This document shows positions 14,897 through 22,133 of a stretch of 23,616 nucleotides of DNA, in pieces. A model generated the notes under the pieces. It was not told the DNA's origin. It did not search any database and saw only the letters and a program-made list of their open reading frames with translations. Made by a program: the position numbers and the translations under genes. Source of the stretch: Lachnospiraceae bacterium (GTDB lineage Bacteria > Bacillota > Clostridia > Lachnospirales > Lachnospiraceae); contig VSNH01000042.1 in NCBI GenBank assembly GCA_009774215.1, positions 1 through 23,616 of the forward strand, read 5' to 3'. Within the stretch, counting starts at the first letter, position 1; every line of letters starts with the position of its first letter.

Positions 14897-15889
14897 TTAT
14901 TTCGCTGCTTCGCTGCCTACGCGGTTAACCAAAGGCAGACCATTTTCCAGTGCATATGCGTTTTCCAGAGTGACCTTTGCAATCGCCTGCATAGCCTCCT
15001 TTGTGAAAAATCCCATGTGTGACGTAATCAGTACGTTTGGAAATGTCATCAGTCTGGCCAGATTTTCGTCCCGCATGATCTCATTGGACTTATCCTCATA
15101 GAAAATACCTTCCTCCTCCTCATAAACATCCAGACCCACGCCGCCAAACTTTCCATCCACAAGCCCGTCAATTAGTGCATCCGTATCGATCAGCGCACCT
15201 CGGGAAGTGTTGACCAGATACACGCCGTTTTTCATCTTGGCAATGGTGTCCGCGTTAATCAAATGCTTTGTCTCAGAAGTCAGAGGACAGTGCAGCGAGA
15301 TGATGTCGGCACGCTCCATCAATTCCTGCACGGATACATACTCCACATCCAGCTTTTTATTGGGATAAGGATCATAAGCCACCACTTCCATGCCAAAACC
15401 ATTGCAGATACGGATCATGGCCTGGCCAATTTTTCCCGTGCCCACAATACCGGCCGTCTTACGGTACATGTCCACGCCCATCAACCCGTGCAGACTCATA
15501 TTAAACTCCCTTGTTCTGTTATAGGCTTTATGGGTATAACGGTTTACGGTCATCAGCATGGTCATGGCAAACTCTGCCACCGCCTCCGGAGAGTAGCTGG
15601 GCACCCGCAGAACCTGAATTTTATCTTCGGCTGCTTTCACGTCCACGTGATTAAATCCCGCGCTCCGCAGGAGAATCGCCTTTACATGCATGTCATAAAG
15701 CTGGTCAATCATCCCGGCATTCACATAATCATTCACAAAAATACAGACCGCGTCAAATCCTTTTGCAAGAGAAACTGTTTCCTCGTGAAATGGCACTTCG
15801 TAAAAGCGGATATCAAATCCGTAATCCCTTCCCATAGGCTCAAACCAGATTCGGTCGTAAGGCTTTGTGCTAAAAAATGCAATTTTCAT
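14897..15889 (-). CDS. ldhA: D-lactate dehydrogenase (NAD-dependent D-2-hydroxyacid dehydrogenase)
   Basis: This 330-residue cytoplasmic enzyme reduces pyruvate to D-lactate with NADH, regenerating NAD in fermentation. The nucleotide-binding loop GIVGTGKIG lies at 147-155 with the NAD-preferring Asp near 173 (AYDPYP). The catalytic set is visible: Arg230 in NTSRGALID, Glu in GLDVYEEEEG near 258, and His291 in ITSHMGFFT. The segment EGIFYEDKSNE is characteristic of the LdhA branch rather than of phosphoglycerate or glycerate dehydrogenases. I chose the ATG at 15889 because GGAGGT lies seven bases before it; a GTG five codons upstream overlaps that site and is unlikely. It is a single-gene unit with a terminator just upstream from the preceding gene. 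Confidence 0.93.
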   Translation of the reverse strand: MKIAFFSTKPYDRIWFEPMGRDYGFDIRFYEVPFHEETVSLAKGFDAVCIFVNDYVNAGMIDQLYDMHVKAILLRSAGFNHVDVKAAEDKIQVLRVPSYSPEAVAEFAMTMLMTVNRYTHKAYNRTREFNMSLHGLMGVDMYRKTAGIVGTGKIGQAMIRICNGFGMEVVAYDPYPNKKLDVEYVSVQELMERADIISLHCPLTSETKHLINADTIAKMKNGVYLVNTSRGALIDTDALIDGLVDGKFGGVGLDVYEEEEGIFYEDKSNEIMRDENLARLMTFPNVLITSHMGFFTKEAMQAIAKVTLENAYALENGLPLVNRVGSEAAK

Positions 15890-15930
15890 AAATTTTACCT
15901 CCACTTTTCATCATGATAATAAGTATATAC

Positions 15931-15963
15931 AAAAAACCGCCTTGCCATCCAGCGTCAGCGGTT
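15931..15963 (-). terminator. Rho-independent terminator after the small repeat-protein gene
   Basis: On the minus strand AACCGC pairs with GCGGTT across a loop of about 17 bases, partly structured, followed directly by a run of T. It lies 30 bases after the stop of the small protein gene and separates it from the lactate dehydrogenase gene. Confidence 0.75.
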
Positions 15964-15992
15964 ATCTGCTCTATTTTTGCATTTTAATTTTC

Positions 15993-16340
15993 TCAGGAAG
16001 TCAGATCCCTAAAAAAATTACGGATGCTTTCCTTAATGCTTTCCCAAAACCCTTCCTTTGCGCTTTCCACCGCGTCCCCAATGGCTTCGTCAGCCTGTTC
16101 CACAACATCGCCCAGCTTTTCGTCGGCCTGTGCCACAACGTCGTTCAGTTTCTCATCCGCCTGCGCCACCGCCGCCGAACCGTATTCTTCATACATATTC
16201 TTCACCTGGCCGACAAGTTCCTCAGCGCCGGTTTCAATATCCTCTACGGCGGTTTTCTCCCCATTGTACAGTTGCGTAAGCGTGAGAGCCGCCACGCACA
16301 GAATCGCCAGCAGGCACAGTACGCTCATAAATTTTTTCAT
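15993..16340 (-). CDS. Small membrane-anchored protein with 11-residue amphipathic repeats
   Basis: This 115-residue protein of unknown function starts MKKF and has a hydrophobic segment at about 5-21, a signal anchor or signal peptide without a lipobox. Three consecutive 11-residue units follow: AQADEKLNDVV at 59-69, AQADEKLGDVV at 70-80 and EQADEAIGDAV at 81-91. The C terminus is amphipathic (FWESIKESIRNFFRDL). The 11-residue periodicity predicts a long amphipathic helix that could lie on a membrane or bundle, as in apolipoprotein-like or LEA-like helices; that analogy is only structural. I chose the ATG at 16340 because GGAGA lies six bases upstream; the longer frame from 16367 begins inside a hairpin. 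It follows the hydrolase gene and ends at a good terminator. Confidence 0.75.
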   Translation of the reverse strand: MKKFMSVLCLLAILCVAALTLTQLYNGEKTAVEDIETGAEELVGQVKNMYEEYGSAAVAQADEKLNDVVAQADEKLGDVVEQADEAIGDAVESAKEGFWESIKESIRNFFRDLTS

Positions 16341-16361
16341 AGTTGTCTCCATGGGTAAAGC

Positions 16362-16379
16362 GAACATGCTTGCATGTTC
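16362..16379. promoter_or_regulatory. Perfect inverted repeat GAACATGC/GCATGTTC before the small protein gene
   Basis: Eight-base arms are separated by two bases, 21 bases upstream of the start codon. It could be a protein-binding operator or a hairpin affecting translation. It is not a LexA box, because the spacing of GAAC to GTTC is ten rather than four. Confidence 0.5.
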
Positions 16380-16397
16380 ATTTGTCCCTCAAATCAA

Positions 16398-16420
16398 GGT
16401 TGAAAGCTTTTCTTTCAACC
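16398..16420 (-). terminator. Nine-bp hairpin downstream of the hydrolase gene
   Basis: GGTTGAAAG at 16398-16406 pairs perfectly with CTTTCAACC at 16412-16420 over a 5-base loop, 32 bases beyond the hydrolase stop. The bases that follow on the minus strand (TTGATTTGAGG) are only weakly T-rich, so it may be a partial terminator or an mRNA-stability hairpin. Confidence 0.45.
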
Positions 16421-16452
16421 TTCCTCCGTTCCGAAGCGTCACAAATTCAAGG

Positions 16453-17391
16453 TTAGGTGACATTCTGCAGCACAAAACGGTAAATATCTCCATAAACATC
16501 CTGCCGGTCAGCCTCGTTCAGAATTTCATGCCTGTCACCGGGATAAAGCTTCAACTGCACATACTCCATGCCCAGAGTCTCAAAAGAACGGAACACCTTC
16601 TCCACGCTTTTTCCGAAGTCGCCCACCGGGTCATCCTGTCCCGAAACGAAGAGGACGGGGAGGTTTTTTGGCATCTGCGCGAGTTTTTCCTCTTCGTATA
16701 GGTTTAAAATCAGGCGCATCAGTGTCTGGAACCCATTGGCCGTAAAGACAAAATCACACAGCGGATCCGACTGAAAGGCTTTCACGTTCTCCGGATTCAC
16801 GCTGACCCAATGACCGGAATCCTCGGGTCCTGCCTGAAATTTCCGATTATATACGCCAAAGAGTGCCTTGTCCATACCTTTGCATACATATTTGGAGCCA
16901 AGCACCGCACTCAGAAAGGACGCCTGCAGCCACCCGAGCCGTACAGCCCTCTTCGGCTGCATACCCGTTCCCATAATGATCGCCCCGTCGATGCCGTTTC
17001 CGTATCGGGTCAAATAATTGCGCAGGATAAAGGAGCCCATGCTGTGTCCCAGAATAATATAGGGAATGCCGGGGTACTGCTCCTGCATCATTTTTTTCAG
17101 CCTGTGTTCGTCCCGCACAAGCACGGTGGCCGCATCTTCTTTACAAAAATAGCCGCGGATTTCACCCTCCTTTACGGAAAGACCATGCCCCAGATGGTCA
17201 TCGCCTACCACAAGGATGCCCTTTCCAGCCATGAAACGGGCAAATTCTTCGTAGCGGCCGATATGCTCAGACATGCCGTGTACGATCTGTAAAATGCAGA
17301 TCGGCTTTTCTGTCTCCGGGCGCCATTTTACCGCATGAAGTTTGTGTTCGCCGTCCCGCGAGCCAAAGTAAAATTCCTCTTTTTCTATCAT
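16453..17391 (-). CDS. Alpha/beta hydrolase, monoacylglycerol lipase/lysophospholipase-like
   Basis: This 312-residue serine hydrolase of the Hydrolase_4/serine aminopeptidase S33-like group probably cleaves an acyl ester such as a monoacylglycerol or lysophospholipid. The oxyanion region is VHGMSEHIGRY near 37-47, the nucleophile elbow is GHSMGS at 115-120 with Ser117, the acid is in SGQDDPVG near 253, and the catalytic His288 is in YPGDRHEILNE. HGMSEH is a strong family signature. It has no signal peptide and is probably cytoplasmic. I chose the ATG at 17391 because AAGGAGA precedes it by four bases; the longer open frame upstream has no ribosome site. The substrate is not decidable here. 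Neighbours (metG, small protein) give no pathway hint. Confidence 0.9.
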   Translation of the reverse strand: MIEKEEFYFGSRDGEHKLHAVKWRPETEKPICILQIVHGMSEHIGRYEEFARFMAGKGILVVGDDHLGHGLSVKEGEIRGYFCKEDAATVLVRDEHRLKKMMQEQYPGIPYIILGHSMGSFILRNYLTRYGNGIDGAIIMGTGMQPKRAVRLGWLQASFLSAVLGSKYVCKGMDKALFGVYNRKFQAGPEDSGHWVSVNPENVKAFQSDPLCDFVFTANGFQTLMRLILNLYEEEKLAQMPKNLPVLFVSGQDDPVGDFGKSVEKVFRSFETLGMEYVQLKLYPGDRHEILNEADRQDVYGDIYRFVLQNVT

Positions 17392-17554
17392 GATTCTCCT
17401 TATTTTCAATCTGCCCCAAAACGACTTGCCAATAGGGTGCAACGGCACGTGCTGTACCTTTGGCATATTCCGCATTCCCAAAAATCTGCCGTACAACAAT
17501 TACCATTTCGCGCTACAATCTTATCATCAAGAGCCCTGACACCAGATTAAATGA

Positions 17555-19591
17555 TTAACAAATCTCCGCGCCCGACGGCATAAACCGCTCTGGTGTCATA
17601 ACAGCGAGGTTTCCTTCCTCGTCCGCTGCGCTCAAAATCATTCCCTCGGACATTTGTCCCGCAATCTCTCTGGGTTTCAGGTTTACAAGCACCATGACTC
17701 GTTTCCCGATTAACTCCTCCGGCTTATAATACTGCTTGATTCCGGAAAGAATCTGTCTTGTACCGCCGCCCACCTGTATCTTAAATTTTAACAGCTTTTT
17801 CGACTTGGGCACCTCCTCACAGGAGAGTACGAGTCCTACCTGAAACTGACATTTATCAAAATCATCATAGGTGATTTCCGCCTTCGGCTCAAGTTCCACA
17901 AACTTTTCGTCCATGCCCGGCGCCGCATCTGCATTTTCAGTCGTTTCTCCGACACCCGCCGCCTGCTTTCTTTCGGCAAACATAGCCTCTACTTTTTCCG
18001 TCACTTCCGCAAGATCCTGCCTTGCAAAAAGGATTTCCGGCGTCTGCGTCACCTGTGTCCCGGAAGGGTAGAGGGTGGATACGGTCGCAGTATCCTGATC
18101 AGCCGCGCACTTTTCCAGTACCGCAAAGTCAAGCAACGGCGCGTTCATCTGCTCCGAAATCCGCTTGGCGGTTTCTGGCATAAACGGTTCCAGAAGGGAA
18201 GCCCCCACCATGATTGCATTAGAAAGATTATAAAGCACAGTCGCCAGTCTGTCCTTTTTTGTCTCATCCTTTGCGAGTGCCCAAGGCATTGTCTCGTCAA
18301 TATATTTGTTGCTGCGCTTAAAGAGCGCAAAAATCTCCGTGATCGCGTCCGCCACACGCAGGTCGTCCATCTTCTTAATGACACGGCTGTATGTGTCCGT
18401 CAAAACGCGGAACAGATCGGCATCCACATCCTCCGCGCCTGCATCCACGCCCGTCTTTGTATTTTCTACCGTGCCGCCAAAATATTTGTTACTCATGGAA
18501 ATCGTGCGGTTCACCAGATTCCCCAGCGTATTTGCCAGATCGGAATTCATGCGCTCCACCATCAGATCCCATGTGATCACGCCGTCATTCTCAAAAGGCA
18601 TCTCATGCAGCACAAAATAGCGCACCGCGTCCACCCCGAAGAACTCGATTAGATCGTCCGCATAAATCACATTTCCCTTGGACTTGCTCATCTTGCCGTC
18701 CCCCTGCAAAAGCCAGGGATGTCCGAAAATCTGCTTCGGCAGCGGCTCGCCCAGCGCCATCAGGAAGATGGGCCAGTAAATTGTGTGGAAACGGATAATA
18801 TCCTTGCCGATCAGATGCAGATCCGCCGGCCACAGCTTTTTATACTGCTCAGCGCTTGCACCATCCGCATCATAGCCGATGCCGGTGATATAATTGGTCA
18901 GCGCATCCAGCCAGACATAAACCACATGCTTATTGTCAAAATCTACGGGCACACCCCATGTAAAGGATGTGCGGGACACGCACAAATCCTGTAAGCCCGG
19001 CAGAAGAAAATTATTCATCATTTCATTCTTGCGGGACACCGGCTGGATAAACTCCGGGTGCTCGTTGATATGCGCGATGAGCTTGTCCGCATATTTACTC
19101 ATTTTGAAGAAATATGCCTCCTCCTTGGCCGGCTTCACCTCTCTGCCGCAGTCGGGGCACTTCCCGTCCACAAGCTGAGACTCCGTCCAGAAGGACTCGC
19201 AGGGGGTACAGTAAAGGCCCTCGTAAGCACCTTTATAAATATCCCCCTGCTCGTAGAGCTTTTTAAAAATCTTTTGTACCTGTTTCTCGTGAAAATCATC
19301 GGTAGTACGGATAAACTTATCATAGGAAGTATTTAACGCATCACAGATCCGTCGGATTTCTCCTGCCACCTTATCTACATAGGCTTTTGGCGTAACGCCC
19401 GTCTCCTGTGCTTTTAACTCGATCTTTTGTCCGTGCTCGTCCGTACCCGTCTGGAAAAACACGTCATAGCCGTCTTTTCTCTTAAAACGGGCAATGCTGT
19501 CCGCCAGCACAATCTCATAGCTGTTACCGATATGGGGCGTGCCGGAGGTGTAGGCAATCGCCGTTGTAATATAATATTTTCCCTTGTTCAT
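17555..19591 (-). CDS. metG: Methionyl-tRNA synthetase with C-terminal tRNA-binding domain
   Basis: This 678-residue class I aminoacyl-tRNA synthetase charges tRNA-Met with methionine. The HIGH motif appears as HIGN at 20-23 within AIAYTSGTPHIGN. A zinc knuckle, CTPCESFW then CPDCGREV, lies near 125-150, and KMSKSKGN lies near 302. An alpha-helical anticodon-binding region follows, then a linker rich in Ala/Glu, and an EMAP/Trbp111-like tRNA-binding domain at the C terminus (from EITYDDFDKCQFQVGLVL to AVMTPERFMPSG). Length fits the two-domain bacterial form. The start has AAGGAAG upstream and a promoter 28 bases further. The leader is too short for a T-box. This is a housekeeping gene and a useful anchor for placing the organism. 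Confidence 0.98.
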   Translation of the reverse strand: MNKGKYYITTAIAYTSGTPHIGNSYEIVLADSIARFKRKDGYDVFFQTGTDEHGQKIELKAQETGVTPKAYVDKVAGEIRRICDALNTSYDKFIRTTDDFHEKQVQKIFKKLYEQGDIYKGAYEGLYCTPCESFWTESQLVDGKCPDCGREVKPAKEEAYFFKMSKYADKLIAHINEHPEFIQPVSRKNEMMNNFLLPGLQDLCVSRTSFTWGVPVDFDNKHVVYVWLDALTNYITGIGYDADGASAEQYKKLWPADLHLIGKDIIRFHTIYWPIFLMALGEPLPKQIFGHPWLLQGDGKMSKSKGNVIYADDLIEFFGVDAVRYFVLHEMPFENDGVITWDLMVERMNSDLANTLGNLVNRTISMSNKYFGGTVENTKTGVDAGAEDVDADLFRVLTDTYSRVIKKMDDLRVADAITEIFALFKRSNKYIDETMPWALAKDETKKDRLATVLYNLSNAIMVGASLLEPFMPETAKRISEQMNAPLLDFAVLEKCAADQDTATVSTLYPSGTQVTQTPEILFARQDLAEVTEKVEAMFAERKQAAGVGETTENADAAPGMDEKFVELEPKAEITYDDFDKCQFQVGLVLSCEEVPKSKKLLKFKIQVGGGTRQILSGIKQYYKPEELIGKRVMVLVNLKPREIAGQMSEGMILSAADEEGNLAVMTPERFMPSGAEIC

Positions 19592-19626
19592 AATACGCTT
19601 CCTTTCCGCTTTCCTTCTATTGATAA

Positions 19627-19655
19627 AGTCTAACGTAAAGGGGCGTGATTGTCAA
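19627..19655 (-). promoter_or_regulatory. Promoter of metG
   Basis: On the minus strand TTGACA (19655-19650) and TAGACT (19632-19627) are 17 bases apart, a strong vegetative-type promoter. The start of transcription would be near 19620, giving a leader of about 28 bases. Confidence 0.75.
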
Positions 19656-19672
19656 TTCCCGCGGGGGTTTTC

Positions 19673-20569
19673 TCAGTAAAACAGCATGCCGCCGCTGCCT
19701 TTCACCACCGTGCCCGCAGGCATACCAGTAATGTGGTAAAGCGCGATTCTCACGTTATATCCGTTTCTGAAATATTTCCTGTGATAAAGCTGCGAAAGCT
19801 TCTGGCAGCTGCTCACCGAGAAAACGGGGTCAGCTCCCGTATGATCGCCCTCAGAGTTGGTCGTAACCACATAAGCAATGGCTGTGGACACATCCTCGGG
19901 AAGCGTATAGGCAGAGGCGATGGAATGCTTCGTCGTACCGCCACCGCTGTTTCCCGGGGCCTTGGATGCCTCCTCCAGCATTTCCGCCATGTCAGCTCCT
20001 GTGCCAAGCTTTAACTTTCCATTGACCCATGCCGCCGTTCCGGCAGACAAATTTCCCACGTCTGCCGGCTGGATGCTGATCGGCTCCGCACCGTCCGAAT
20101 AGCTGGTATCGAGCGTCCCGTCCGCCTTTTTGTAAAGTTTTGTTCCTGCGGGATATCCGTAAGCCGCAGGATCGGTAGGTATGCTCTGGCTTACCGCAAT
20201 TCCCTCCAGAATGGTTGTAAAATCCAGCGAGAGTGGATCTACCTCTTCCCCTGCCTGCGGCTTTTTGTGCACCGCGTACATGCCGTCCGCGCTCGTCATT
20301 GCCACATCGCCGTTCGAATGGGTCAGATAAGTTCCCATAACTCCCAGCTGCTTGACTGCCCGCACTTTAAACAAGTCGAGCTGATCCGCCAGCGTATAAA
20401 AATCCGCCGAATCAATCACCACGCTGCCCTCTGTGCCCTTGTAGCGGATTACGCCTTCGGAGTGCAGCTCCGCTTTTGTGGCGGAGGGGTTCTCCGCCGC
20501 CGTTGCCGCCATACATGTGCTGACTGCTAAAGTCAATACCGCTAATAATGATATTATTTTTTTCCTCAT
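19673..20569 (-). CDS. Secreted protein of unknown function sharing a motif with its upstream neighbour
   Basis: This 298-residue protein has a clear signal peptide (MRKKIISLLAVLTLAVST, cleavage likely after ATAAE or nearby). After it comes GVIRYKGTEGSVVIDSADFY and TLADQLDLF. The pattern hydrophobic-x-x-ADF-aromatic-x-L-x-D-x-LD also occurs in the same place in the preceding gene (YAADFFLLRDRLD). The middle has Gly/Tyr/Asp-rich segments such as YGYPAGTKLYKKADG. The C terminus has an expected beta region (LPEDVSTAIAYVVTTN) and ends in a hydrophobic GMPAGTVVKGSGGMLFY. I recognise no enzyme motif. The ATG overlaps, as ATGA, the end of the upstream frame once the internal TGA of that gene is disregarded, so the two were translationally coupled. 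It is the last gene of its unit, before the metG promoter. Confidence 0.8.
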   Translation of the reverse strand: MRKKIISLLAVLTLAVSTCMAATAAENPSATKAELHSEGVIRYKGTEGSVVIDSADFYTLADQLDLFKVRAVKQLGVMGTYLTHSNGDVAMTSADGMYAVHKKPQAGEEVDPLSLDFTTILEGIAVSQSIPTDPAAYGYPAGTKLYKKADGTLDTSYSDGAEPISIQPADVGNLSAGTAAWVNGKLKLGTGADMAEMLEEASKAPGNSGGGTTKHSIASAYTLPEDVSTAIAYVVTTNSEGDHTGADPVFSVSSCQKLSQLYHRKYFRNGYNVRIALYHITGMPAGTVVKGSGGMLFY

Positions 20570-20928
20570 ATCTGCCTCCCTGTTTTGTTGTCCTGTTTTT
20601 TATGTGCTGTGTAAAACCCGATTCCTCTATAACCGGGTATTTCCTGCGTAACAATTGCATTCTTCCAATCAAGCTTCTCGACTGTTTTCAATTTCCCCTC
20701 CACGCCTGCGGTTTTGCATGTCTCCTGCGACGCCGCTGTTTCCTCATCAGAAGAGCCATCGCTGCTTTCCGCATTTCCGCTTCCGTGGCCTGTTTCTTCC
20801 TCGGAAGAGTCATTGCCTGCTCCCGCGTTTCCGTTTCCGCTGCCGGTTTCTTCGTCGGAAGAGCCATCGCCGCTTCCCGCATTCTCACTTCCGCCGCCGG
20901 TTTCTTCGTCGGAAGAGTCGTCGTCTGG
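20566..20928 (-). pseudogene. Orphaned 3' part of the Cys-rich secreted protein gene, beyond an in-frame TGA
   Basis: From 20928 the frame of the preceding gene stays open for 120 codons and ends with TGA at 20566-20568, overlapping the next start as ATGA. It carries four more repeat units (one begun before the stop) and a unique end with LKTVEKLDWKNAIVTQEIPG. It has no start codon context of its own. Without readthrough or reversion this part is not translated. Confidence 0.8.
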
Positions 20929-20991
20929 TCATGCGTTTACATTTTCGACGCCAGTTTCATTTACAGAAGAGTAGTCGTCTGCTCCCGCGTT
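20722..20991 (-). repeat. Five 54-bp tandem repeats (18-residue units), one carrying the TGA
   Basis: Units begin at 20991, 20937, 20883, 20829 and 20775 reading leftward; for example NAGSGDGSSDEETGSGNG and NAGAGNDSSEEETGHGSG. The third codon is GGA, TGA, GGA, GGA and GAA in order, so the stop in unit 2 is one base from the GGA of its sister units. Confidence 0.9.
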
Positions 20992-22122
20992 TTCGTTTTC
21001 ATCCGCTGTGACGGAAGCGTCTGCGTTTGTTCCCGCGTTCGGCTTTTCTATGTTGCCGCACCGACACCGCAGACCGCCGTGATTTTGCTCTCCGTTGTTT
21101 TCTCCATTTCTGCCTGTGCCGCTGTCTACGTCTGTGCCTGTGTCGCTGCCGTCTTCACTGCCGCTGTCATTTTCGCCACTCTCGCTTCCGTTTCCGCTGT
21201 CCTCGTCGTCACTGTCCCAGTCGCCGTCCGTATCGAACAGGTCGAAACAGCATTCCTCCTCTGTCGAATACCCGCAGTCCATACAAATTTTTTCGTGGTG
21301 GCTGCCGTCTGCGCATGGCCTGTAATAATATGCGTAGTGTTCTTCCGTAACGGGTTCATATCCGGGGCAGAATTTTGTGCCGTCCAGAAGACAGCCGCTT
21401 CTGTGTCCGCTTTCGCCTACTGCTTCAAAAAACGGCGTGTGCGTTTCTTCCAGTTCCCACTGATATCCGCAGGCACAGGTATAGCGTATGCCGGGATACT
21501 CCTCACCGTCATAGGCAATAGAGCAGTTCTCACGCCGATCAGCCTTGTGCGCGCTCACCAGATCAAACGCACTGCCACAGGAATCGCAATGTCGGGTATG
21601 CGTCTTTTCGTCTATATCGCGATACTCCCACTGATGGGTATGCGTATAGCAGGCAGGTTCAAATACCGTATCGGGAATTGTGTCCAGCCTGTCCCTCAGA
21701 AGGAAAAAATCCGCCGCGTATATGTGCGCGCCCTTCTCCCCTTGTTGATAAACCAGACTGCCGCGCGAAGACAGATCCGTCCGTGTTGCCGCAAGCTTTG
21801 CCGTCTGCGCGCCGTCTACCTGTGTTGCTGAATCCGACTCCGTTGCCTGCACAGCATTCGTACCCGCCACCGCCGCTGATTCCGCTGCCTGCACGGCCTG
21901 TTCCGTCCCTGTCGTCTGTGCAGCCTCCGCGCGCACCGCCGGGGCCGCCGTGCACAGCCCGAGCGTCAGCGCCAGCAATGCTGTTCTAATTCTGGTGATC
22001 TTTTTAGTGACCCTGCATTCGCCCACACTTATGCCTGTACGGATTCTTTTTTGGGCATTTACGCCATTCTTTCTTCTGCTCTTTGTGCCAAAGCCTGTTT
22101 TGTTATTCGCATGATTATTCAT
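20929..22122 (-). CDS. Secreted Cys/His-rich protein with acidic repeat tail, cut by in-frame TGA
   Basis: The open part is 397 residues; the frame without the TGA would give about 518. A long basic N terminus precedes a signal helix near 47-60 (ALLALTLGLCTAAPAVRAEA). An Ala/Thr/Gln-rich spacer and a short motif shared with the next gene (YAADFFLLRDRLD) follow. Next is a region with ordered Cys and His pairs (HTHQWEY, HTRHCDSCGS, YTCACGYQWE, CMDCGYSTEEECC) that look like small metal-binding or disulfide modules. Then comes a Ser/Asp/Gly/Glu repeat tail. The stop at 20929 falls inside a 54-bp repeat, where sister units have GGA. GGGAGG lies before the start, 11 bases after the coiled-coil gene. 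Function unknown; a structural surface protein is my inference. Confidence 0.8.
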   Translation of the reverse strand: MNNHANNKTGFGTKSRRKNGVNAQKRIRTGISVGECRVTKKITRIRTALLALTLGLCTAAPAVRAEAAQTTGTEQAVQAAESAAVAGTNAVQATESDSATQVDGAQTAKLAATRTDLSSRGSLVYQQGEKGAHIYAADFFLLRDRLDTIPDTVFEPACYTHTHQWEYRDIDEKTHTRHCDSCGSAFDLVSAHKADRRENCSIAYDGEEYPGIRYTCACGYQWELEETHTPFFEAVGESGHRSGCLLDGTKFCPGYEPVTEEHYAYYYRPCADGSHHEKICMDCGYSTEEECCFDLFDTDGDWDSDDEDSGNGSESGENDSGSEDGSDTGTDVDSGTGRNGENNGEQNHGGLRCRCGNIEKPNAGTNADASVTADENENAGADDYSSVNETGVENVNA

Positions 22123-22133
22123 ACCGTCCTCCC

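Noticed and set aside
16362..16379. LexA/SOS box
   Set aside because: The GAAC and GTTC arms are present but ten bases apart instead of four.
19592..19672. T-box riboswitch before metG
   Set aside because: A clear promoter leaves a leader of only about 28 bases, too short for a T-box.
20929..20931. TGA read as selenocysteine
   Set aside because: The codon lies in a Ser/Asp/Gly repeat where sister units have Gly. There is no redox motif, and I recognised no SECIS-like hairpin after it. A nonsense change is simpler.
20722..20991. CRISPR-like array
   Set aside because: The units are contiguous 54-bp coding repeats with no spacers and with a protein-level pattern.
20548..21831. Long + strand open frame of 427 codons opposite the Cys-rich gene
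   Set aside because: Its openness follows from the repeat and GC-rich composition of the minus strand gene. The Phe/Val/Ala/Ser/Arg mix has no recognisable features, and it spans two real genes antisense.
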